A stretch of DNA of 64,000 nt from positions 1 through 64,000 of the forward strand of contig NZ_VKHP01000001.1 of the NCBI RefSeq assembly GCF_010811875.1, given 5' to 3'. Source of the stretch: Bradyrhizobium uaiense (GTDB lineage Bacteria > Pseudomonadota > Alphaproteobacteria > Rhizobiales > Xanthobacteraceae). Each line of letters starts with the position of its first letter. Within the stretch, counting starts at the first letter, position 1. Below the pieces are notes generated by a model that had not been told where the DNA came from, made no database searches, and worked only from the letters and a program-made list of their open reading frames with translations. The translations under genes were made by a program, and so were the position numbers. Positions 28,657 to 38,132 of the stretch are shown in pieces.

Positions 28657-28996
28657 GTCTTCTTGTCCGGCGCAAGCGTGCTTGCGGTGTATAAACGACC
28701 GGCCGCGGCCACGTCTGGGGCGGTCTCACCGGCTGGTCCGAATCGGTTTCGTCCCACCTTGCGATCGCGAGAGGAAGGTCGCGGAATCGTCGCAACAATG
28801 GACAGTTCGGCCGTTGGCGGACATCAGAGGCCGGAAACCGTTACAAGCCCGTAGCTAATAGGCTCGCCGCTCCCGCGCGCCTCGTAACAAGACCCGGTCT
28901 TAACTATTGGCACCAGTCCAAGTTGTTCCGCCAAAGCCGTGAGTTCGGCTGTGCGCCCGGTCGACCGCCGCTTAACGCAGCGCGAGCCAAGGCGCG
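28657..28996. other. Long leader of nodD2
   Basis: About 340 bases between the MerR-type promoter and the nodD2 start. No gene is recognised in it. Confidence 0.35.
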
Positions 28997-29027
28997 CAGC
29001 CTACAACCTCACGCAGCGTGGGATTCA
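28997..29027 (-). promoter_or_regulatory. MerR/NolA-type promoter upstream of nodD2
   Basis: Minus strand: -35 TTGAAT (29022-29027), 19-bp spacer with the dyad CCCACGC-T-GCGTGAG, -10 TAGGCT (28997-29002). The dyad half-sites differ from those of nolA (ACGC instead of ACGT) but the hexamers and spacing are identical. Transcription would start near 28990. Confidence 0.7.
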
Positions 29028-29292
29028 AGCGAATAATTGAACGTGTCGGACATTTGCACACCAATAACGATTGTGTCCCGCGGCAACGCTGCGCGTCCGT
29101 CGACTTGTATCGCCGGTATCCCAACCTCAGCCGGAACATTATTACGCGCTCGACCTGCCAAGCCCTCGGAGCGCTTCGTCATCGAACGTCAGGCGTCTGC
29201 AACATCGCGCGTCGAGAAATGGAAAGCGTCGGCGGAGAATTAATGGCGTGCCGCAATACTCGAGACACGGCCGGAATCGCCTTATGCTGAAC

Positions 29293-30237
29293 TTAACATC
29301 GCCTGCGAGTAGATGTCTCGAGATGCCCCGATGCGATGTTGGACGCCTCTTCCAACAATATTCGCCTCATCCAAACACTCGCTGGGTCGGTGTTGTGGAA
29401 CGCAGGCCATTGCAATGCTTCGGTGAATGTGGGCAGAGGCAAGGGTGGTGCGACAATCCGCACGGGCATCCGCTTTTCGAAGTGCCTAGCGAGTCGCAAA
29501 GGCATCGTGCCGATACGGCGGGTGTCCAATATTATGGGTGGGATAAGGCTAAAGCCTTGCACTACCACCTCGATCCGTCTCTTTAGGCCGTGTTCAAGCA
29601 AAAACCATTCTTCCAGGTTGGGCCTCAGCGCCCGTCCGAATTTGGCCGTAACGTGACCCATCGAAAGGTATTTTTCGAATGTCAGTTGTCGTGACAGCTG
29701 CTTGTTCGTGCGGCATCCCACGCATACGAGAGTCTCGTCGAACAGCGTCGCCTTGGGATGAGCGCTCGACATAAACAACTCCGGCAGAATGAGAAAGTCG
29801 ACCTCGCCCCGGCGGAGCAACTCGTCGGGCTCATCCGAAAAGGGCAGCAATTCAAAGCGCACAGCCGGGGCTTCCTGTGCGATACGGTCCATAATTCGTC
29901 GAAAAAAGACGATTGTCATGAAATCGGAGAGAATGACCCTGAAGCGACGGCTGGACTGAGCAGGGTCGAACGAATCTCGCGAAATAATCGAAATTTGAAT
30001 GTGCAAGAGGGCCTCGCGAACGGGACCCGCGAGCGCTTCCGCGCCCGGTGTCGGGACGAGCTCTCGACCGCGCATCGTGAAAAGTTCATCGCCGAAGTAG
30101 GTGCGCAGCCGCGCGATTGCCGCGCTCATAGCGGGCTGGCTCAGGTTAATTTTACGCGCCGCGGCGGTGAGGTTGCGCTCGGTCATCAGAGCATCGAGCG
30201 CAACGAGCAGGTTTAGATCGAGTCCTTTGAATCGCAT
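29293..30237 (-). CDS. nodD1: NodD1, LysR-family flavonoid-responsive activator
   Basis: 314 residues, the normal NodD length. The helix-turn-helix region is almost identical to NodD2 ([20 protein letters not shown]). The inducer domain has [51 protein letters not shown] and a [20 protein letters not shown] segment. It lies 11 bases from the nod box and is transcribed away from the nod operon, the standard arrangement of the activating NodD. NodD1 binds the nod box and, with plant flavonoids, turns on nodABC. Confidence 0.95.
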   Translation of the reverse strand: MRFKGLDLNLLVALDALMTERNLTAAARKINLSQPAMSAAIARLRTYFGDELFTMRGRELVPTPGAEALAGPVREALLHIQISIISRDSFDPAQSSRRFRVILSDFMTIVFFRRIMDRIAQEAPAVRFELLPFSDEPDELLRRGEVDFLILPELFMSSAHPKATLFDETLVCVGCRTNKQLSRQLTFEKYLSMGHVTAKFGRALRPNLEEWFLLEHGLKRRIEVVVQGFSLIPPIILDTRRIGTMPLRLARHFEKRMPVRIVAPPLPLPTFTEALQWPAFHNTDPASVWMRRILLEEASNIASGHLETSTRRRC

Positions 30238-30248
30238 CTTTTGAGTCT

Positions 30249-30302
30249 ATCCATCGTGTGGATGCATTCTATCGAAACAATCGATTTTACCAAACTGCGG
30301 GA
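30249..30302 (+). promoter_or_regulatory. Canonical nod box
   Basis: The segment reads ATCCATCGTGTGGATG, then ATCGAAACAATCGATTTTAC and CAAACTGCGGGA. It matches the rhizobial nod-box consensus at nearly every conserved position, including the ATC-N9-GAT-type half sites. It is the only copy I found in the window and drives the operon that starts at 31072. Confidence 0.95.
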
Positions 30303-30671
30303 TGTTGGATAGCAAACATCAGTTTGGAAAATGGTCGGAACACCAGGATGGCTGTCGGTCGTGCACGGGCTCTGGACAACCTCTTGAATGCGAGCGGCTG
30401 CTGTCGGCTTCTTGGGCGGTTATTCAACGCGAAGGCGTACGAGTGGCGTCGGTCTTGACCAGCGCAACCCGCGTATCCGTTGCAACGCGAAGCGCTCGGT
30501 AAACCTTCGTATGTGTATTCCAACCCTTTCCATATCGGCGGTTTACCCGCGTACACTTGAGGGCCGGATCAGCATCGCCCTAGTGTCGCGATACAACGGC
30601 AGGCGCAGATTGCGGATGCCAAATAGATCTGGCGACAGTCCATTGGCTCGACTGTCAATCGCATTCGGGGC
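30303..30671. other. Leader between nod box and nodY/nodK-like ORF
   Basis: No supported gene. It would be transcribed as the 5' leader of the nod operon. Confidence 0.4.
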
Positions 30672-31016
30672 GTGTCGAAGATGCATGAGAACCAAGTTGA
30701 TCTGGTGTCACTGGGACGCTCCCTCAACGAGGTGGTCCGCATCGATGGTCAGGTCACTACCGGCAAAGCGCCGATAGCCGCCATAGACGAGGCAGAAGGG
30801 CTCCATGGTGCAGATAACATCTGTACGATCAAATCGCCCCGTCCGTACGCCTTCGGCACAGCATTCGGTCGGAATGACAAGCCTCAATGCGGCGATCAGC
30901 TGATCGCACACAAAGGCGCCACCCCAAGCGATCTGCTCCGGCGCCGGGCGCGCAAAGGAGAACCGGCATCCAACAAAACGCGACGGCGCATTTCTCGATC
31001 GATCTGCGTCCGGTGA
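30672..31016 (+). CDS. nodY/nodK-like leader ORF of the nod operon
   Basis: 114 residues from a GTG at 30672, or 111 from the ATG at 30681. The position between the nod box and nodA is that of nodY (B. japonicum) or nodK (other bradyrhizobia), poorly conserved genes that are not essential for nodulation. The first 50 residues (ENQVDLVSLGRSLNEVVRID) read like protein; the C-terminal part is Arg-rich and may be out of frame. I cannot confirm homology by eye. Confidence 0.4.
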   Translation: MSKMHENQVDLVSLGRSLNEVVRIDGQVTTGKAPIAAIDEAEGLHGADNICTIKSPRPYAFGTAFGRNDKPQCGDQLIAHKGATPSDLLRRRARKGEPASNKTRRRISRSICVR

Positions 31017-31071
31017 GTGAGTTTGTGTGACAGACCCCGCTCTTGAGATTACTCGCGTAGGAAAGCATGCC

Positions 31072-31704
31072 ATGAACATTGTCGCATCTCGGGCCACGGA
31101 AGCTCCTTCCGCGCGTACTCAAGTTCATTGGAGCGTTCGCTGGGAAAACGAGCTGCGGCTTACCGAGCATGCCGAGCTCGCCGAATTTTTTCGCAAGAGT
31201 TACGGGCCGACCGGTGCTTTCAATGCGCAGCCATTTGAAGGCAACAGAAGTTGGGCCGGCGCTAGGCCTGAGGTCCGCGTGATTGGTCGCGACGCCCATG
31301 GTGTAGCTGCTCACGTCGGACTACTGCGCCGCTTCATCAAGATTGGTGCAGTCGATCTACTCGTGGCCGAACTTGGGCTGTATGCCGTGCGGCCGGATCT
31401 CGAGGGACTGGGAATCAGCCACGCGCTGCGGGTGATGTATCCTATACTGCACGAACTTGGAGTCCCGTTCGGCTTCGGGACGGTCCGGCCCGCGCTTGAG
31501 AAGCATCTTACCCGACTGGTGCAAAGACAGGGCCTCGCGACCCTCATGTCGGGCCTTCGCGTCCGCTCCACGCATCCGGATGTCTATCCCAATTTGTCGC
31601 CGATCCGCATCGAAGAGGTGATCGTGGTGGTGTTCCCGGTTCAAAGCGCGATCAGCGAGTGGCCCGCCGGCGCAATGATCGATCGGAACGGGCCCGAGCT
31701 GTGA
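31072..31704 (+). CDS. nodA: NodA, Nod factor N-acyltransferase
   Basis: 210 residues from the ATG at 31072 ([20 protein letters not shown]); the frame is open 15 codons further back but the known NodA start is here. Characteristic segments are [34 protein letters not shown], a [26 protein letters not shown] block and [20 protein letters not shown]. NodA transfers a fatty acyl chain to the free amino group left by NodB on the chitin oligomer, in the cytoplasm. Its TGA stop overlaps the GTG start of nodB (GTGA), so the two are translationally coupled. Confidence 0.97.
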   Translation: MNIVASRATEAPSARTQVHWSVRWENELRLTEHAELAEFFRKSYGPTGAFNAQPFEGNRSWAGARPEVRVIGRDAHGVAAHVGLLRRFIKIGAVDLLVAELGLYAVRPDLEGLGISHALRVMYPILHELGVPFGFGTVRPALEKHLTRLVQRQGLATLMSGLRVRSTHPDVYPNLSPIRIEEVIVVVFPVQSAISEWPAGAMIDRNGPEL

Positions 31705-32360
31705 AGGAGCTTGTCCCCGTGTCTGCCGTTCCTTGCGACTACGCTGATGTGAGCGGAAGCTTCCCCGTCTATTTGACGTTTGACGATGGGCCAAATCCAT
31801 TCTGCACGCCAGAGGTTCTCGATGTGTTGACGCAACATCGGGTGCCAGCGACGTTCTTTGTGATCGGTACCTACGCAGCGGAGCAGCCCGAGCTCATTCG
31901 GCGGATGATCGCGCAAGGCCACGAGGTGGCGAACCACACGATGACGCATCCGGATCTGTCCAGATGCGGGCCGGTCCAGGTGCGCGGTGAGGTGCTAATG
32001 GCCAGCGAGGCGATTCGTTCGGCGTGTCGGCAGGCCGTGCCCAGGCACATGAGGGCCCCCTACGGTAAATGGACCGAAGAGGTGTTCGCTACGTCGGCGC
32101 AGGCTGGCCTTACGGCTGTGCACTGGTCGGTCGATCCGAGAGATTGGTCCCAGCCCGGAGTGAACAGAATTGTGACTTCGGTGCTCGGAGCAGTTCGACC
32201 GGGTTCAATTGTTCTCCTGCACGACGGATATCCTCCTGATGAGGACGGGCCGTGGGCTGATGCAACTCGGCGAGACCAGACGGTTAGAGCGCTCTCTTAC
32301 CTGGTTCCAGCACTACAACACCGCGGCTTCGTGATCCGTCCGCTCCCTCAGCTTCACTGA
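31701..32360 (+). CDS. nodB: NodB, chitooligosaccharide deacetylase
   Basis: 219 residues from the GTG at 31701, which overlaps the nodA stop. It is a polysaccharide-deacetylase (NodB homology) domain with [10 protein letters not shown] (catalytic Asp and metal-binding Asp), the HTMTHP zinc-binding pair, RAPYGKW, a WSVDPRDW block and IVLLHDG. It removes the N-acetyl group from the non-reducing terminal sugar so that NodA can acylate it. The ORF seems to start earlier, at 31659, but that part overlaps nodA and is not coding. Confidence 0.97.
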   Translation: MKELVPVSAVPCDYADVSGSFPVYLTFDDGPNPFCTPEVLDVLTQHRVPATFFVIGTYAAEQPELIRRMIAQGHEVANHTMTHPDLSRCGPVQVRGEVLMASEAIRSACRQAVPRHMRAPYGKWTEEVFATSAQAGLTAVHWSVDPRDWSQPGVNRIVTSVLGAVRPGSIVLLHDGYPPDEDGPWADATRRDQTVRALSYLVPALQHRGFVIRPLPQLH

Positions 32361-32377
32361 ACAACAACTGGCACCCT

Positions 32378-33754
32378 ATGGACCTGCTCGCTACAACCAG
32401 CGCCGTCGCGGTTTCGTCTTACGCGCTGCTCTCGACCATCTACAAAAGCGCGCAGGCGCTGTATGCGCGGCGGGGGAATGCGCCATCGTTGCGGAGCGAT
32501 CTGGGACAATCCGAGCTGGCTCTGCCAAGTGTGGATATTATCGTGCCTTGCTTCAACGAGAAGCCGGAGACGCTCGCCCAGTGTTTGGAGTCGCTCGCCA
32601 GGCAAGACTACGAAGGAGAGCTGCGGGTCTACGTGGTCGACGATGGCTCGGCAAATCGCGACGTTGTGGGGCCTGTACATAAGATCTATGCCAACGATGC
32701 GCGCTTCAGCATCATCTTGCTTGCCAGGAACGTTGGCAAGCGCAAAGCGCAGATCGCCGCAATACGCGGCTCGTCCGGTGACTTGGTGCTTAACGTCGAT
32801 TCGGACACGATACTGGCCACTGACGTGGTCACCAAGCTTGTGGCGAAGATGCGGGACCCCGACATTGGTGCCGCGATGGGCCAGTTGGTGGCGAGCAATC
32901 GCAACGACACATGGCTGACCAGTCTGATCGACATGGAATATTGGTTGGCGTGCAACGAAGAGCGCGCGGCGCAAGCTCGCTTCGGTGCGGTCATGTGCTG
33001 CTGCGGTCCATGTGCGATGTATCGTCGCTCTGCTCTTGCCCTGCTGCTTGATCAGTACGAAACGCAATTCTTTCGCGGCAAGCCGAGTGATTTCGGCGAA
33101 GATCGCCATCTGACGATTCTCATGCTCAAGGCGGGATTTCGAACCGAGTATGTTCCGGACGCGATTGCGGCAACAGTTGTCCCTGACACTCTCGGGCCAT
33201 ACCTGCGTCAGCAGCTGCGCTGGGCGCGCAGCACATTTCGCGATACGTTTCTCGCATTGCGTCTGCTGCCGGAACTCGATGGCTACCTCACACTGGACGT
33301 TGTCGGGCAGAATCTTGGCCCACTGCTACTCGCTCTTTCAGCACTGGCTGCGCTTGCCGAGCTTGCAGTCGGCGGATCTGTACCCTGGTGGACGGGCCTG
33401 ACCATCGCGGCGATGACGATGGTTCGATGCAGTGTAGCTGCACTTCGGGCGGGGGAATTGCGATTTCTCGGCTTCTCGCTCCACACACCGATAAACATCT
33501 TTCTTTTACTGCCACTCAAAGCGTATGCCCTTTGTACATTGAGCAACAGCGATTGGCTGTCGCGCACGATCGTCAGCGAGCCGACTGAAGGAGATGAGCG
33601 GGCGGTCCTGCCGGCGCCGAACAGTGCAGCAGGTCCTGTGGCTACAGGGGTGGCGTCTGGCACAATTCCGAAGCCGGTGGTTCCTCACCGTCCATCGCGC
33701 TTGGCGGCGCCGGAGAGTATTTGCGGTCGGAAACGATCGAGCGGGTATAAGTAG
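32378..33754 (+). CDS. nodC: NodC, N-acetylglucosaminyltransferase
   Basis: 458 residues. It is a processive family-2 glycosyltransferase that makes the chitin oligomer backbone at the inner membrane. Visible motifs are VDIIVPCFNE, VVDDGS, NVDSDT (DxD), GEDRH and QQLRWARS (the QxxRW processivity motif). There is an N-terminal hydrophobic helix and a C-terminal cluster of three membrane helices (about 305-400), followed by a hydrophilic, Pro-rich tail. It starts 17 bases after nodB in the same operon. Confidence 0.97.
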   Translation: MDLLATTSAVAVSSYALLSTIYKSAQALYARRGNAPSLRSDLGQSELALPSVDIIVPCFNEKPETLAQCLESLARQDYEGELRVYVVDDGSANRDVVGPVHKIYANDARFSIILLARNVGKRKAQIAAIRGSSGDLVLNVDSDTILATDVVTKLVAKMRDPDIGAAMGQLVASNRNDTWLTSLIDMEYWLACNEERAAQARFGAVMCCCGPCAMYRRSALALLLDQYETQFFRGKPSDFGEDRHLTILMLKAGFRTEYVPDAIAATVVPDTLGPYLRQQLRWARSTFRDTFLALRLLPELDGYLTLDVVGQNLGPLLLALSALAALAELAVGGSVPWWTGLTIAAMTMVRCSVAALRAGELRFLGFSLHTPINIFLLLPLKAYALCTLSNSDWLSRTIVSEPTEGDERAVLPAPNSAAGPVATGVASGTIPKPVVPHRPSRLAAPESICGRKRSSGYK

Positions 33755-33766
33755 GTCGATCGGCGC

Positions 33767-34396
33767 ATGACTGCGTACAAGAACCATCAATTACTGGAAC
33801 GCGAGCTCGCTGTGGATGATCCATGGCATCTCGACAGCAGTGCGTTCGAGCAGGAACGGTACGCGCAAATACTCCGGATGTCGTTTTGCAATGGGAGTGT
33901 CGAGCATGCCCTCGAGGTCGGATGCGCAGCCGGGGCATTCACGGAAATGCTTGCACCGCGTTGCCAACGCCTAACGGTGGTCGATGTCATGCCGCAGGCG
34001 ATCGAACGGGCGCGCCTGCGGACCGGGCATCGGTCACATATAAATTGGATAACCTGCAATATTCAGCAGTTTTCGACCACAGATAAGTTCGATCTGATCG
34101 TCGTCGCCGAGGTTCTCTACTATCTCAATGACGTTTCCGAGATGCACGCGGCGGTCCGCAACCTGGTGAGCATGCTTGCCCCAGACGGCGCTCTGGTGTT
34201 CGGGTCCGCGCGTGATGCCACCTGTCGACACTGGGGTCATGCCGCTGGTGCCGAGACGGTGATCTCTCTCTTCAAGGAGAGCCTGTCGGAGGTGGAGCGT
34301 CTGCACTGCCAAACCACGTCGGTCAACGAAGACTGCTTGCTCGTCCTGTTCCGGAAGTCGGGGCAGTCGTTAAAACACTCAATTGTCGGTCATTAG
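33767..34396 (+). CDS. nodS: NodS, SAM-dependent Nod factor N-methyltransferase
   Basis: 209 residues, the usual NodS length. The class I methyltransferase fold shows motif I LEVGCAAGAFTEM, then LTVVDVMPQAIERAR and FDLIVVAEVLYYL. NodS methylates the deacetylated amino group of the Nod factor terminal sugar, after NodB and before NodA. It follows nodC by 12 bases and is followed by nodU, the standard nodSU pair. Confidence 0.95.
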   Translation: MTAYKNHQLLERELAVDDPWHLDSSAFEQERYAQILRMSFCNGSVEHALEVGCAAGAFTEMLAPRCQRLTVVDVMPQAIERARLRTGHRSHINWITCNIQQFSTTDKFDLIVVAEVLYYLNDVSEMHAAVRNLVSMLAPDGALVFGSARDATCRHWGHAAGAETVISLFKESLSEVERLHCQTTSVNEDCLLVLFRKSGQSLKHSIVGH

Positions 34397-34409
34397 ATCA
34401 GGGGGTCGT

Positions 34410-36119
34410 ATGCGCATCTGCGGCATCAAATTAACACATGACGGCGCAATTGCTCTCGTCGAGGACGGGCGGCTCGTCTTTTGCACCGAGCAGGAAAAGC
34501 GCGGCAACAACCCACGCTATCAATCCATCGACAACCTCGATGAGGTCGTGCGTGCGTTGGCAGAGCATGGTCTTGATCCGCGAGACATTGATCAGTTCGT
34601 CATCGATGGCTGGGATGGAGAGATCGAGTCGCGGTTCCAGGTCCTTAGTGGGGCGGTGCCGATCACGCTGAAAGGAGGACCGTATGTCGAGCGTCATGCT
34701 GAGGGCCTTCTTGATTCCGTCGAAGGCTTTGGCCTGATCCTCGGCGACAAGGTCTTTCCCTATAAAAGTTACCCGCACGTCACGGGCCACGTTGCGTCGG
34801 CCTATAGCACCAGCCCCTTTGCCAGCATCGGAAAACCCGCGTTCTGTCTGGTTTGGGACGGCTCCATCTTTCCCCGCCTTTACTATGTCGAACCTCGCGG
34901 CGCGCGGCTCGTGAGGTCCTTGTGTCCCATGATTGGTCAGGCCTATGCTGCCGCCGGCCTTCACTTCGGGCCTTACAGGCAGCCGAACCGCACCAGTTGG
35001 GATTTGGGCATCGCCGGCAAGCTGATGGCGTACATCGCGCTTGGCTCTGTCGACGAAGACGTTGTCGCAACTTTCCAAGAACTCTACGAGAAGCGCTTCG
35101 CCGCCGACACGGAGCAGGCTCGTCGCTACCGCGCGGAGATCCACAATCCGGAAGCATTACTTTCGGCCACGCATGAGTTTTTCGAGGCAAGCGCATTGCG
35201 CCTTACGGGCAAACGAGCGGAGGACATCCTTGCCTCGTTCCATATGTTCCTGGAACGTCTTCTGGTTCGGGAAATCGCGATGGTTCTGTTGCAGCACTCC
35301 TCTCTTCCGGGCGCGCGAAATCTATGTGTGGCAGGAGGGTGCGGTCTCAACATCAAGTGGAATAGTGCGCTTCGCGCGACGGGCCTGTTCGATGAGGTGT
35401 GGGTGCCACCCTTCCCGAATGACAGCGGCTCGGCAATAGGTGCTGCTTGCGCGGCGATGGCGGCGCGAAATGGGTTTGGACCGTTGGAATGGTCTGTTTA
35501 CAGCGGTCCGGCTCTGCAGGTCACCGAGGGGGTGTCGGAATGGGAGGCCGAGCCGTGCAGTCTGCGTGAGCTTGCCGCCATTCTCGCCGACAACAAGCCG
35601 GTAGTGTTCCTGTCCGGGCGCGCCGAGCTGGGTCCGCGCGCGTTGGGCGGCAGAAGTATTCTGGCGGCTCCGACGTCACCGGCTATGAAGGATCATCTCA
35701 ACGACATCAAGTGTCGTGAGCACTTCCGACCGGTGGCGCCGATCTGCTTGGAGGATCGCGCGCCAGAGATATTCAACCCAGGTACGCCGGACCCCTACAT
35801 GCTGTTCGATCATCAGACCAGGGCGGAATGGTGCGACAAGATTCCCGCTGTCATCCATCTGGACGGTTCGGCGCGATTGCAGACAATCTCCCGCAGCTCT
35901 CCACACAAAGTCGCTGAACTTCTCGTCGAATTCGAGCGCCTTACGGGGCTTCCGTTGCTCTGCAACACGAGCGCGAACTTGAACGGGCGTGGATTCTTTC
36001 CGGACGCCGCGGCGGCCTGTCAATGGGGGCGCGTTGAGCATGTGTGGTGTGACGGCCAGCTTTGGACTAAGCCGGTCATAAGGAAGCAACCGCCGGCCAA
36101 ACGGCTCCAGTCGGCCTAA
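34410..36119 (+). CDS. nodU: NodU, Nod factor O-carbamoyltransferase
   Basis: 569 residues from the ATG at 34410, preceded by an AGGGGG-like site. It belongs to the NodU/TobZ carbamoyltransferase family: an N-terminal actin-like ATPase/Kae1-like domain ([32 protein letters not shown]) and a C-terminal YrdC-related part with [17 protein letters not shown] and [13 protein letters not shown]. It transfers a carbamoyl group to the non-reducing sugar, usually at O-6. Its stop codon is one base from nodI. Confidence 0.96.
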   Translation: MRICGIKLTHDGAIALVEDGRLVFCTEQEKRGNNPRYQSIDNLDEVVRALAEHGLDPRDIDQFVIDGWDGEIESRFQVLSGAVPITLKGGPYVERHAEGLLDSVEGFGLILGDKVFPYKSYPHVTGHVASAYSTSPFASIGKPAFCLVWDGSIFPRLYYVEPRGARLVRSLCPMIGQAYAAAGLHFGPYRQPNRTSWDLGIAGKLMAYIALGSVDEDVVATFQELYEKRFAADTEQARRYRAEIHNPEALLSATHEFFEASALRLTGKRAEDILASFHMFLERLLVREIAMVLLQHSSLPGARNLCVAGGCGLNIKWNSALRATGLFDEVWVPPFPNDSGSAIGAACAAMAARNGFGPLEWSVYSGPALQVTEGVSEWEAEPCSLRELAAILADNKPVVFLSGRAELGPRALGGRSILAAPTSPAMKDHLNDIKCREHFRPVAPICLEDRAPEIFNPGTPDPYMLFDHQTRAEWCDKIPAVIHLDGSARLQTISRSSPHKVAELLVEFERLTGLPLLCNTSANLNGRGFFPDAAAACQWGRVEHVWCDGQLWTKPVIRKQPPAKRLQSA

Positions 36120-36120
36120 G

Positions 36121-37041
36121 ATGAGCATGTCCACGGTAGCAATCGACCTTGCCGGCGTCAGAAAGTCATTTGGAGGCAGAACTATCGTCGATGAACTGTC
36201 GTTCTCGGTTGCCCGCGGAGAGTGCTTTGGTCTACTCGGGCCAAATGGAGCCGGCAAGAGCACGATCGCCCGTATGCTCCTCGGCATGATCTCGCCGGAC
36301 GCAGGCAAGATAATGGTACTCAATGAACCTGTACCGGCGCGCGCTCGTGTCGCACGCATGCGGATCGGTGTCGTACCGCAGTTCGACAACCTTGAGCTTG
36401 AATTTACCGTACGCGAGAATCTGCTGGTGTTTGGTCGCTATTTTGGCATGAGCGCCCGCAAGATCGAGGCCGTCGTACCGTCGCTGCTCGAGTTCGCGCG
36501 GCTCGAAACCAAGGCGGACGCACGGGTCTCAGAACTGTCGGGTGGCATGAAGCGGCGACTGACCTTGGCACGCGCGCTAATAAATGACCCGCATCTGCTC
36601 GTGATGGACGAGCCGACGACTGGTTTGGATCCGCACGCCCGCCACCTGATTTGGGAGCGTCTGCGAGTTCTACTTGCGCGGGGCAAGACGATTCTCTTGA
36701 CCACTCACTTTATGGAAGAGGCCGAACGCCTGTGCGATCGGCTGTGCGTCCTCGAGGGTGGACGCAAGATCGCCGAAGGCAAGCCAGATGTGCTAATCGA
36801 CGAGCATATTGGCTGCAACGTGGTCGAAATCTATGGAGGTGATCCACATCAGCTCCGCGAGCTGATCAGGCCCCATGCGCGGCACATCGAAGTGAGTGGA
36901 GAGACGCTCTTCTGTTATGCGCCATATCCGGAGCAGGTCCGCGTGCAACTGCGGGGGCGAGCGGGACTTCGTGTTCTGCAGCGCTCCCCAAATCTCGAAG
37001 ACGTGTTTTTGCGGTTGACCGGGCGCGAGATGGAGAAGTGA
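36121..37041 (+). CDS. nodI: NodI, ABC transporter ATPase for Nod factor export
   Basis: 306 residues with Walker [10 protein letters not shown], a Q-loop ([15 protein letters not shown]), the ABC signature LSGGMKRR, Walker [17 protein letters not shown] and an H-loop in TTHFME. With NodJ it forms the inner-membrane exporter of lipochitooligosaccharides. The start lies directly after the nodU stop and the end runs into nodJ, so translation is probably coupled. Confidence 0.97.
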   Translation: MSMSTVAIDLAGVRKSFGGRTIVDELSFSVARGECFGLLGPNGAGKSTIARMLLGMISPDAGKIMVLNEPVPARARVARMRIGVVPQFDNLELEFTVRENLLVFGRYFGMSARKIEAVVPSLLEFARLETKADARVSELSGGMKRRLTLARALINDPHLLVMDEPTTGLDPHARHLIWERLRVLLARGKTILLTTHFMEEAERLCDRLCVLEGGRKIAEGKPDVLIDEHIGCNVVEIYGGDPHQLRELIRPHARHIEVSGETLFCYAPYPEQVRVQLRGRAGLRVLQRSPNLEDVFLRLTGREMEK

Positions 37042-37044
37042 GTG

Positions 37045-37833
37045 ATGGGTGAAAGTTATGCGGCGGTGATGCCCACTAACGCGTACAACTGGATCGCGGT
37101 ATGGCGCCGGAACTTCCTAGCATGGAAGAAAGTGGCGCTTGCATCGATTCTCGGCAACCTCGCAGATCCCTTGACCAATCTGTTTGGCCTCGGCTTTGGC
37201 CTTGGGCTGATCGTGGGGCGCGTTGAGGGGACGTCGTACATCGCGTTCCTGGCGGCAGGCATGGTCGCGACCAGTGCCATGACGTCCGCGACCTTTGAAA
37301 CCCTGTATGCAGCCTTTGCACGCATGGACGCCAAGCGTACCTGGGAAGCAATCCTCTCCACTGAGCTCACGCTTGGCGATATCGTTTTGGGTGAACTGGT
37401 GTGGGCGGCCAGTAAGTCCGTTCTGGCCGGAACAGCGATCGGGATCGTCGCTGTCACGCTGGGTTATGCATCATGGCTATCCATTCTATATGCGATGCCA
37501 ACAATCGCCCTTACTGGCCTTGTCTTCGCCAGCCTGGCGATGGTCGTCATATCTCTTGCGCCAAGTTACGATTACTTCGTATTTTACCAGACACTTGTTC
37601 TTAGTCCTATGGTGTTCTTGTGTGGCGTGGTCTTTCCGACGAGCCAACTGCCCGGCTCATTTCAGCAATTCGTCGGCTTGTTACCTCTCGCACATTCGGT
37701 CGACCTTATTCGCCCAGCGATGCTTGAACGCGGTGTCGACAGTGCTGTCCTGCATGTCGCTGCGCTCTGCGTTTACACGGTCGTGCCCTTTTTTGCGTCG
37801 ATAGCAGTATTTCGGCGCCGTCTGCTGCGTTGA
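37045..37833 (+). CDS. nodJ: NodJ, ABC transporter permease for Nod factor export
   Basis: 262 residues from the ATG at 37045; a GTG one codon earlier directly abuts the nodI stop. Six membrane helices of the ABC-2 permease type are visible, with the family segments [37 protein letters not shown], a [20 protein letters not shown] block and [16 protein letters not shown]. It is the partner of NodI. Confidence 0.96.
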   Translation: MGESYAAVMPTNAYNWIAVWRRNFLAWKKVALASILGNLADPLTNLFGLGFGLGLIVGRVEGTSYIAFLAAGMVATSAMTSATFETLYAAFARMDAKRTWEAILSTELTLGDIVLGELVWAASKSVLAGTAIGIVAVTLGYASWLSILYAMPTIALTGLVFASLAMVVISLAPSYDYFVFYQTLVLSPMVFLCGVVFPTSQLPGSFQQFVGLLPLAHSVDLIRPAMLERGVDSAVLHVAALCVYTVVPFFASIAVFRRRLLR

Positions 37834-38132
37834 CGTGAGTTCAGCGAGAATGGAGAAATTCACAGTCAGATGCGTCGTGCGGTAGCTCGGGATGACCTGG
37901 TCTGTCGCAGCGGCCGCTGCAATGGACTTGAGAGGCCGCGATCGAGCAAGGTCTCTGGCCGTCTGTTCGGTCGATCGGTGCGGACGGCTGCACCGCTACA
38001 TTCTGAGCGCCTGTCGCTAAGCGCCGAGACGGATTTGCAAAGTTGTATTGTGTTGTCTGGCCCGCGCACCCGACGGAGCGTGACCGCACAGATCGGATAG
38101 GTGGAACGCAGTTGTCGTTCCGCCATGATCAA
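37834..38132 (+). other. nolM/nolN interval, no convincing gene
   Basis: In B. japonicum two small ORFs named nolM and nolN lie between nodJ and nolO. Here the interval is 299 bases. A 76-codon plus-strand frame (37870-38100) starts with MRRAVARDDLVCRSGRCNGL, but it is Arg/Ser-rich and has no clear ribosome binding site. If nolMN are present they are not recognisable. Confidence 0.35.
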